Positions 1 through 5,628 of a DNA stretch of 5,628 nt are shown piece by piece (position 1 is the first letter of the stretch; every line of letters begins with the position of its first letter). Location of the stretch: NCBI GenBank assembly GCA_937926355.1, contig CALAZP010000131.1, forward strand, positions 1 to 5,628, written 5' to 3'. A program made the translations under genes and the position numbers. Source of the stretch: an uncultured Saprospirales bacterium. Its GTDB lineage: Bacteria; Bacteroidota; Bacteroidia; Chitinophagales; Saprospiraceae. The notes under the pieces are model-generated. The model made no database searches and was not told where the DNA came from. It was given only the letters and a program-made list of their open reading frames with translations.

Positions 1-1526
1 GTATTAGCAGACAGCTGTGGTGGGGACAGCGTATTCCTGCATGGTATGTAAAAGAAGATGATCAAAGTCCAATTGTTGCTAAAACAGAAGAAGAGGCTTT
101 AGATCTGGCGAGGAAACAAACGGGTAATGCTAATTTAAAATCTGCGGATTTAAGACAAGAGGCTGATGTTGTCGATACTTGGTTTTCTTCATGGCTATGG
201 CCAATCAGTGTATTTGATGGTTTCGAAAATCAAGAGGAACTGAAATATTACTACCCCACCAATGTATTAGTAACTGGTTGGGATATAATGTTCTTCTGGG
301 TAGCTAGAATGATAATGGCGGGATATGAATGGTCTCCCAGTTTATTAGGTGAAAAATTAGCTCAAGAAAAAGGTATTCAACCTTTTAAAGAAGTTTATTT
401 TACCGGAATGGTCAGGGACAATAAAAAGCGTAAAATGAGTAAATCATTGGGTAATTCACCTGATGCGCTTGCCTTAATTGATAACTATGGAGCGGATGGA
501 GTCAGATTCGGGATGTTGTCTAGTACCGTTGCAGGTAATGATATCGTTTTTGATGCACCCTTTGATCCCAATACGGGACAAGTTCTAAATCAAAGTAAAT
601 TGTGCGAACAAGGCAGAAACTTTTGTAATAAAATGTGGAATGCCCTTCGTTTAATTCAGGGTTGGGAGTCTAATCATAGTGATCAAAGCACTGCTCCAGA
701 ACCCATCGCGGTGACTGCTCACCTTTGGATGACCGACAGGATAAAAGTCCTGACTGCTGATTTAGACCGTTATTTTAAAGAATATAGGTTGTCAGATGCC
801 GTAATGAGTTTGTATAAGGTAATCTGGGATGATTTCTGTTCCTGGTATTTAGAAATGATTAAACCCGTTTCTGATGGTAAACTATCAGAGGAAACTATTC
901 AGAATACTAAGGATCATTTTAGCTCTTTAATGACCTTATTGCATCCCTTTATGCCTTTTGTTACCGAAGAAATCTGGCATCATTTACAGGTTAGAAAACC
1001 TGGAGAGGACTGCGTGATCAGTTCCTTCCCTCAAGTGGAGCCAATTACCTCCCAATTAATCAATCAAGTAGAAGTTTGCAAGGAATTGGTAAGTAAAATA
1101 AGAGAAATTCGAAGTTCAAATGGAGTAGGGATGAAAGTCCCCCTTTTATTAGTTGGGGAACCAGGTGGGGAGCTTTCTTATATTTTAGAAGATAAGGGTT
1201 TACAAGATTTAGTAGTCAAAATGGCTAATTTAGAAGGAATTGATTGGACTAAAGCGGAGCCCGACAATGTAGTTTCTTTTCTAATAGGCACCAATAAATT
1301 ACACCTCATTCTGGAGAAAGAAATCGATATGGAAGAGGAAAGAGATCGAATTGAGAAGGAAATAGCTTACTATCAAGGATTTTTAAAAGGAGTGAACAGT
1401 AAACTGAATAATGAAAAGTTTGTAAATAACGCTCCTGAAAATGTAGTTGCCTTAGAGCGAAAAAAATTAGAGGATGGGAACTCTAAACTGAAGAGCTTAC
1501 AAGAAGCCCTTCAGCAATTGAGATGA
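1..1526 (+). CDS. valS: Valine--tRNA ligase (valyl-tRNA synthetase), C-terminal part, 5' truncated by window edge
   Basis: Class I aminoacyl-tRNA synthetase that charges tRNA-Val with valine in the cytoplasm. The reading frame is open from base 3 and gives about 507 residues before the TGA at 1524-1526. The visible part opens with ISRQLWWGQRIPAWY, the conserved return from the CP1 editing insert to the catalytic core. The ValS motif DVVDTWFSSWLWP follows (nt 165-203), then VTGWDIMFFWVARMIMAG. The catalytic KMSKS loop lies at nt 432-446 within RKMSKSLGNSPD. The helical anticodon-binding domain spans roughly nt 720-1075. From about nt 1311 to the end comes a charged, Leu-rich coiled coil, the tRNA-binding arm typical of bacterial ValS. 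The HIGH motif and the editing domain lie outside the window. Bacteroidota ValS proteins are usually about 870-880 residues, so some 365 are missing. The ATG at 288 is internal, not the start. No frameshift or lost motif is seen. Identification is secure: ValS and IleS share KMSKS, but the DTWFSS context and C-terminal coiled coil point to ValS. Confidence 0.97.
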   Translation, partial: ISRQLWWGQRIPAWYVKEDDQSPIVAKTEEEALDLARKQTGNANLKSADLRQEADVVDTWFSSWLWPISVFDGFENQEELKYYYPTNVLVTGWDIMFFWVARMIMAGYEWSPSLLGEKLAQEKGIQPFKEVYFTGMVRDNKKRKMSKSLGNSPDALALIDNYGADGVRFGMLSSTVAGNDIVFDAPFDPNTGQVLNQSKLCEQGRNFCNKMWNALRLIQGWESNHSDQSTAPEPIAVTAHLWMTDRIKVLTADLDRYFKEYRLSDAVMSLYKVIWDDFCSWYLEMIKPVSDGKLSEETIQNTKDHFSSLMTLLHPFMPFVTEEIWHHLQVRKPGEDCVISSFPQVEPITSQLINQVEVCKELVSKIREIRSSNGVGMKVPLLLVGEPGGELSYILEDKGLQDLVVKMANLEGIDWTKAEPDNVVSFLIGTNKLHLILEKEIDMEEERDRIEKEIAYYQGFLKGVNSKLNNEKFVNNAPENVVALERKKLEDGNSKLKSLQEALQQLR

Positions 1527-1532
1527 TATAAC

Positions 1533-3362
1533 TTAACGTTGTATGATTAATTTTCTAGTTGCAACTCCTTCATTGGTTGTTAACCTGACAAAGTAATTTC
1601 CTGCAGGAAATTGGTTTACGTCGAATTGGGTTTGTCCGGTTCTGGTATTCAAAAATGCTTGATTAGCCACTACCTTTCCATCCACATTAATTAATTCTAA
1701 AACAGCGTATTCTGGATCAAAGCTTAGACTGAAGTTAGTAGTAAAAGAAGTTACTGCAGGATTAGGGAATACATTAAACTCATCGTTTAATAAATTAAGT
1801 GTTTTTACTGCAGTTGAATTCATGGAAGCAATCCTCATTCTAACTAAAAGCGTATTTCCATTGGAAAACCCTCCCAAATACCATGTTTCTCCTTCCTTTA
1901 CCACTGTGGAGATCCCATAAGGGTAGGATAATTCACTAGCGGAGGCAAACATTTCGGGGGTATACTGGACCATTAAAATATATTCTTTCCCTCCAGTTAA
2001 TTCAACACCAGGTTCCTCTCCTCCATCTAGACTAAACAAAGGAATGGTAACTGGAACCCAATTTTCTTCGTCAGTGTATGTGAATGTACCAAATCCTAAA
2101 ATTTCTGTATCGGCAGTATTGAAGGCTGAGGTGTCCTCATCTTCGTTGATTTCATACAGCAATAATGAAACTGTTTGACCTAAATGATCTTGACCACCAT
2201 TATTACTTGCAACTGAGATGATGGCTTCAGTAGCTAAATAACCATCGTTTGGCACATAATAGTAGCATCCACCTTCCCAGAATTCAGCCGATTCGCCTAA
2301 ACCAGATAGAGCAGTAATAATAGCATTATCATCTTTCGAAAATAAATTTTCTGTAATAATGTACCCCTGCTCTATAATATTATTATTAGGAATATTATCG
2401 GTAGAGTCTTGTGTGACAGAATAGATGATATTGAAACTTCCTTCCATCTCAGGAAGATATTTATCGTCAGCAACTAATAAAACAGATTCTTGTGCAGCTA
2501 AGTCTGTAATAGCTTCCTCATAGCTAAAAAGAACGTCTTGATTTTCATCTTCAATAGTAATAGTTGCTACAATACCGGTTTGGGTAGCAATTCCAGCATT
2601 GGTGATTACAACAGCTGGAAAGATAGTGTCAGTTTGAGATAAAGGCGTGGCATAGTTAGGAGCAACATTGTGCTGTGACAATCTTAAATCATGTTGGTTA
2701 CCAGGGTTAACCGTGGTTAAAACTACGTCGTCTATTTGCCATGCGTAAGCACATCCAAAGTCATTGGAGTTGGGGGCTACAGAACCATCAGACAAAAACT
2801 GAAAGGCAAAATATAGAGTCGAATTACTATTAAGCAATTCAGTTAAATCAGCAATAACTTTGTGTGGGTTTAAACCTTCATCACCCTCAAGTATGCCACT
2901 AAATTGATTGTTTTCTATATCTGGAAAAATTTCAATGGTCTCCCAGCTGTCAAAATTTTCTAGTGCATTACCCAATCTTATCTGTGGACGGTCGTAAAAA
3001 TTTCTATAGAATGTTTCGAAGGACAAGTATAACTCAGTTATACCAGTTATATCGATTTCTGGAGAAATTAACCAAGCATCCTGACCTACCCCAATATTAC
3101 AGTTTTTATCAGAATCAAACATCATCCAGCCATTTTCAGCAGAAGTAGAGTTGATAGGGTCAATGGGATAATCTCCATCGGGGCCTGAGGTAGTATATTG
3201 CCAGTTGGACGTGGAATCGTCATTACCCAATTCTTTTTGGAGGGTCCACTCTGGTGGCAGACCACCATCAAAATCTTCTGAAAGCAATATATCTTGACTA
3301 TAGATTAAATTCAGGCTAGAGCTGGTAAAGAACAAGACGAGGAGGTAAGTAATTATTCGCAT
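1533..3362 (-). CDS. Secreted multidomain protein with T9SS type A C-terminal sorting domain
   Basis: A 609-residue protein probably exported through Sec and then across the outer membrane by the type IX secretion system. Residues 1-23 form a signal peptide: basic start MRI, hydrophobic core YLLVLFF, likely cut near YSQ-D. Residues 24 to about 216 resemble the 'choice-of-anchor J'/cleaved-adhesin jelly roll: opening EDFDGGLPPEWT, then DAWLISPEIDITG, LSFETFYR and closing AWQIDDVVL. Residues about 224-340 look like a CARDB-type beta domain (DLRLSQHNVAP, VVITNAG, IPNNNIIEQGY). Residues about 341-515 are beta-rich and acidic and match no family I recognise. The tail from about 525 is a type A sorting domain: NVFPNPA (530-536), VLELINVDGKVV, FPAGNYFVRL (585-594) and terminal RKLIIQR. 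Such tails are normally removed when the cargo is released or joined to A-LPS. I see no protease or glycosidase catalytic motif, so an adhesin or structural surface role is only a guess. The ATG at 3360-3362 is chosen because the signal peptide begins there. It lacks a Shine-Dalgarno sequence, as is common in Bacteroidota. The gene lies 57 bp downstream of hldA and converges on valS. Confidence 0.9.
   Translation of the reverse strand: MRIITYLLVLFFTSSSLNLIYSQDILLSEDFDGGLPPEWTLQKELGNDDSTSNWQYTTSGPDGDYPIDPINSTSAENGWMMFDSDKNCNIGVGQDAWLISPEIDITGITELYLSFETFYRNFYDRPQIRLGNALENFDSWETIEIFPDIENNQFSGILEGDEGLNPHKVIADLTELLNSNSTLYFAFQFLSDGSVAPNSNDFGCAYAWQIDDVVLTTVNPGNQHDLRLSQHNVAPNYATPLSQTDTIFPAVVITNAGIATQTGIVATITIEDENQDVLFSYEEAITDLAAQESVLLVADDKYLPEMEGSFNIIYSVTQDSTDNIPNNNIIEQGYIITENLFSKDDNAIITALSGLGESAEFWEGGCYYYVPNDGYLATEAIISVASNNGGQDHLGQTVSLLLYEINEDEDTSAFNTADTEILGFGTFTYTDEENWVPVTIPLFSLDGGEEPGVELTGGKEYILMVQYTPEMFASASELSYPYGISTVVKEGETWYLGGFSNGNTLLVRMRIASMNSTAVKTLNLLNDEFNVFPNPAVTSFTTNFSLSFDPEYAVLELINVDGKVVANQAFLNTRTGQTQFDVNQFPAGNYFVRLTTNEGVATRKLIIQR
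1595..1612. repeat. 18-bp perfect palindrome inside the 3' end of the T9SS cargo gene
   Basis: AATTTCCTGCAGGAAATT reads the same on both strands. As RNA it could form a 7-bp stem with a UGCA loop, about 70 bases past the valS stop and near the end of the convergent gene. Neither strand has a U-tract after it, so it is not a standard intrinsic terminator. It encodes the conserved FPAGN of the sorting domain, and that codon pattern alone favours such a palindrome. Confidence 0.6.
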
Positions 3363-3419
3363 TGCATAGGTATTTTTAATTATGGTAATTTACTACAATT
3401 ATTATAATTTGATTTAATT
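3363..3419 (-). other. 57-bp AT-rich spacer between hldA and the T9SS cargo gene
   Basis: Only 9 of the 57 bases are G or C. It holds an A/T-only inverted repeat at 3397-3409 (AATTAT-T-ATAATT), which is too weak to call a terminator. On the minus strand there is a TATAAT at 3406-3401, but no match to the Bacteroidota -7/-33 pattern (TAnnTTTG with an upstream TTG). The A-rich leader directly before the cargo start has no Shine-Dalgarno sequence. The spacer may hold a promoter for the cargo gene or may simply be read through from hldA; the sequence does not decide. Confidence 0.5.
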
Positions 3420-4391
3420 TTAAAGATACTCCTTTTGTAAAGATTCCAAATTTACAGCCACTACTCCAGGTATTTCACACACTTGCCCTCCAGCAATATT
3501 TGCTAATTTTACCATTTCACGCAGTTCTAATTTAGCAGCTAATGCTAATGCCAATACACTGACTACTGTATCCCCAGCTCCACAGACATCCGCAATTATC
3601 CTTTTTTTAGCTGGTTCAATAAAACAGGTTTGATGATTATTTGCAAAAATTCCATTAGCTGATAATGTTATAACGGTAAGGTCGTTTTTTAGTTTATCTC
3701 TTATGTAAGCTGCCCCTTTTGAAAGAAGCTCCAAAGAGGTATCTAAGGGGAAATTAACCCGCTCTTTGATTTCCTTAAAATTAGGTTTGAATAAGGTAAC
3801 GCCTTTATAAGACCAAAAATTATCGGCCTTAGGGTCAACAATAGTGGGAATACCTAATTTATTGGCTAATTGAATTGTTTTTTCAATTAAATCAGGCGCT
3901 AAAAGTCCTTTATTGTAGTCTTGAAATAAAATCACGTCCACCTCATTACCCTCCAAAAAATGTTGGATATTCAAAAAAATATGTTCCACTTCTTTGGCTT
4001 GAATGGGTATGGTAGTCTCTTCATCAATCCTCAATAATTGCTGACTACCAGCCATCACCCTACTTTTGATGGTGCTTTTTCTTCCCCTTACGGGAAAAAT
4101 AAAATGGGTATCTAGCCCTTGTTGATCCATTAACTCTTTGAATCTTTGCCCTGTTTCATCCTGCCCCACAATACTAAATAAAATAGGAATTCCACCCAGT
4201 GATTGCACATTAAGCGCCACGTTGGAAGCTCCACCTAGTCGATCCTCTTGATTTTCCAAATTTAGCACTGGAACAGGCGCCTCAGGTGAAATCCGATTTA
4301 CCCCACCCATTATATAGCGATCTATCATGACATCCCCAAATATCAATATTTTCTTGTCCTTAAATAACGTTAAGGGATTTGCTTTACTCAT
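3420..4391 (-). CDS. hldA: D-glycero-beta-D-manno-heptose-7-phosphate kinase (PfkB family), stand-alone kinase
   Basis: Cytoplasmic sugar kinase predicted to convert D-glycero-D-manno-heptose 7-phosphate to the 1,7-bisphosphate, using ATP, in ADP-heptose synthesis for the LPS inner core. The 323 residues match the N-terminal half of E. coli HldE. Visible motifs are GDVMIDRY (19-26), RISPEAPVPV (33-42, very characteristic of heptose kinases), the PfkB glycine motif RLGGASNVALN (51-61), QDYNKG (157-162), VDPKADNF (185-192) and the ATP/anion-hole motif DVCGAGDT (268-275) with the likely catalytic base Asp274. The protein ends where the kinase domain ends, so the nucleotidyltransferase half of HldE is absent and should be encoded elsewhere. 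A separate kinase is usual in Bacteroidota. The ATG start lies 11 bp after the waaA stop, with only a weak AAAG before it, so the two are very probably cotranscribed. A different sugar substrate within the PfkB family cannot be excluded, but the motifs and the waaA neighbour favour heptose. Also called rfaE1. Confidence 0.9.
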   Translation of the reverse strand: MSKANPLTLFKDKKILIFGDVMIDRYIMGGVNRISPEAPVPVLNLENQEDRLGGASNVALNVQSLGGIPILFSIVGQDETGQRFKELMDQQGLDTHFIFPVRGRKSTIKSRVMAGSQQLLRIDEETTIPIQAKEVEHIFLNIQHFLEGNEVDVILFQDYNKGLLAPDLIEKTIQLANKLGIPTIVDPKADNFWSYKGVTLFKPNFKEIKERVNFPLDTSLELLSKGAAYIRDKLKNDLTVITLSANGIFANNHQTCFIEPAKKRIIADVCGAGDTVVSVLALALAAKLELREMVKLANIAGGQVCEIPGVVAVNLESLQKEYL

Positions 4392-4402
4392 ATACTTTAA
4401 AA

Positions 4403-5628
4403 TTAACGGTGCATACTCAAATAATGATTCAGTTTGGCAGTTGCTCCTTGACCCTCTTGGATATAATTTTGGACCGCTTTTTGTGCTTTCTCATACCTCT
4501 CTTTTTGGGATAATTTATCGAAAATACGGTTGAAGGATAATTCATTTATTACCTCAAACGCTCCTTCAGTAGCTATTAGCGTTTGAGCTTCGATAAATTT
4601 ATGATGGTTGGGGCCAAAAATAATTGGAATACCAAAAGCTGCTGGTTCCAAAATATTGTGGATACTTTTTCCAAAACCACCTCCTATAAAAGCTAATGTC
4701 CCTACCTGATATAATCTTGACAATATTCCTATAGTATCTATCAAAAGAATATCCGAAGCCGACCGTTCAGTTAGCTGAGAATAAGTAATTAGACGGTATT
4801 GCTTAAATTGGTTTTTGATTTTTTGGATGTGAAGAGGAGCAACTTGATGCGGGGCTAAAATCAGACACCATTCATTTAAGTTTACTTTCTCTATCCATTG
4901 TAGTAAAATTTTTTCTTCCGGAGGCCATGTACTCCCTGCTATTAAAACTTTCCTATTGCCAATAAATTCAAGAATTCGTTGATCTGTTTGAGCTTGATTG
5001 GCAATTTCTCTGACTCGATCAATTCTAGTATCCCCGATGACTGTAGTTTTTGTATATCCAATCTCTTGTAACAGGTCTTTTGAATTGGCATTTTGTACGA
5101 AGATTTCAGTGAAGAAAAATGGAATTTGTCGAAAAAAACCGCCATACCATTTAAAGAATATTTGATTGGACCGAAAAACGGCTGCAACCAAAAAGGTTGG
5201 GATATGATGCTTATTTAGGGTATGCAAGAACTGATACCAAAATTCGTATTTAATAAAGATGGCCCATAGCGGCTTTACCGTAGAAACAAAATATTCTGCA
5301 TTGGATCGAGTATCTAAAGGTAAATACATGATATAGTCAGCATGGGAATAATCCTTCCTTATTTCATAGCCCGAGGGGGAATAAAAAGTCAATAAAACAA
5401 AATATTCTGGAAAAGATTTTTTTAAGTTTTCAATGATTGGACGCCCTTGTTCGAATTCCCCTAAAGAAGCACAGTGAAACCAAACTACTTGTCTTTGTTT
5501 AGGAAGATTTTTTTTCAAATTAGACTTCCAATTTTTTCTACCCTGAATCCATAGCTGTGCTTTGTGGTTAAAGAAGCTAAATACCTTGATCACCCACCAT
5601 GAAATTCGAATAAATAAATTATACAAGA
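4403..5628 (-). CDS. waaA: 3-deoxy-D-manno-octulosonic acid (Kdo) transferase, probably missing a few N-terminal codons at window edge
   Basis: Glycosyltransferase (GT30, GT-B fold) that moves Kdo from CMP-Kdo to the lipid A precursor at the cytoplasmic face of the inner membrane; also called kdtA. Residues are numbered from the TTG at 5626. Residues 4-20 form a hydrophobic, aromatic stretch that would anchor the enzyme to the membrane, followed by a basic region (QGRKNWKSNLKK). The N-terminal domain carries HCASLGEFEQGRP (51-63), where Glu57 fits the catalytic base, and KYEFW (126-130). GDTRIDRV (198-205) leads into the C-terminal domain with AGSTWPPEE (230-238), LAPHQ (257-261) and the donor-binding stretch at 313-340 (FIGGGFGKSIHNILEPAAFG, then GPN). 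The only in-frame start candidate near the end is TTG at 5624-5626. Relatives often begin Met-x-x-Leu-Tyr-Asn-Leu, so this TTG is probably an internal Leu and the true start lies a few codons beyond 5628. The next in-frame Met is Met100, far too late. It is the first visible gene of a pair with hldA. Confidence 0.93.
   Translation of the reverse strand, partial: LYNLFIRISWWVIKVFSFFNHKAQLWIQGRKNWKSNLKKNLPKQRQVVWFHCASLGEFEQGRPIIENLKKSFPEYFVLLTFYSPSGYEIRKDYSHADYIMYLPLDTRSNAEYFVSTVKPLWAIFIKYEFWYQFLHTLNKHHIPTFLVAAVFRSNQIFFKWYGGFFRQIPFFFTEIFVQNANSKDLLQEIGYTKTTVIGDTRIDRVREIANQAQTDQRILEFIGNRKVLIAGSTWPPEEKILLQWIEKVNLNEWCLILAPHQVAPLHIQKIKNQFKQYRLITYSQLTERSASDILLIDTIGILSRLYQVGTLAFIGGGFGKSIHNILEPAAFGIPIIFGPNHHKFIEAQTLIATEGAFEVINELSFNRIFDKLSQKERYEKAQKAVQNYIQEGQGATAKLNHYLSMHR

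Noticed and set aside
1575..1585. Small inverted repeat GGTTGTTAACC near the convergent gene ends
   Set aside because: Only a 4-bp stem and no U-tract; too short to support a function.
2963..3148. 61-codon open frame on the + strand
   Set aside because: It lies wholly inside the secreted-protein gene on the opposite strand, has no recognisable motif and looks like a chance open frame in AT-rich DNA.
3397..3409. A/T-only inverted repeat after hldA as a possible terminator
   Set aside because: The 6-bp stem has no G-C pairs and a one-base centre, so it would not form a stable hairpin.
3447..3454. TAAATTTG on the minus strand, matching the Bacteroidota -7 element TAnnTTTG, about 85 bp upstream of the T9SS gene start
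   Set aside because: It lies inside the hldA coding sequence and has no TTG at the expected -33 spacing; such a match is expected by chance in AT-rich DNA.
4327..4533. 68-codon open frame on the + strand spanning the waaA/hldA junction
   Set aside because: It is antisense to two well-supported genes; its hydrophobic look follows from the composition of the complementary strand.
4942..5187. 81-codon open frame on the - strand inside waaA
   Set aside because: It is in another frame of the same strand, fully inside the strongly supported waaA coding region, with no family resemblance.

Overview
The window looks like a piece of a Bacteroidota chromosome (Cytophagales- or Flavobacteria-like; the order cannot be fixed from this alone). 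The grounds are: a secreted protein with a type IX secretion (T9SS) type A C-terminal sorting domain, a system restricted to this phylum; a KdtA with Bacteroidota-style motifs (KYEFW, GGGFGKSIHN); a heptose kinase that stands alone instead of being fused to a nucleotidyltransferase; AT-rich DNA; and A/T-rich leaders with no clear Shine-Dalgarno sequence.

Layout: (1) positions 1-1526, + strand, the C-terminal ~507 residues of valyl-tRNA synthetase (valS), cut by the left edge just after its editing domain. (2) positions 3362-1533, - strand, a 609-residue secreted multidomain protein with a signal peptide, a jelly-roll 'choice-of-anchor' type domain, a CARDB-like beta domain, an unassigned middle domain and a T9SS sorting tail. 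(3) positions 4391-3420, - strand, a PfkB-family heptose-7-phosphate kinase (hldA/rfaE1). (4) positions 5628-4403, - strand, the Kdo transferase waaA/kdtA, nearly complete but probably missing a few N-terminal codons beyond the right edge.

The three minus-strand genes run in the order waaA, hldA, T9SS cargo, with gaps of 11 and 57 bp. The first two form a tight pair for the lipopolysaccharide inner core: WaaA adds Kdo to lipid A and HldA phosphorylates heptose-7-phosphate on the way to ADP-heptose. The T9SS cargo gene may be read through from this pair, because no convincing terminator separates them, or may have its own promoter. valS converges on the cargo gene, with only 6 bp between the stop codons.

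I see no RNA genes, insertion sequences, CRISPR arrays or phage genes, and no gene-free stretch longer than 57 bp. This is mostly an ordinary housekeeping region. I found no evidence of an undescribed system; the least explained element is the middle of the secreted protein.
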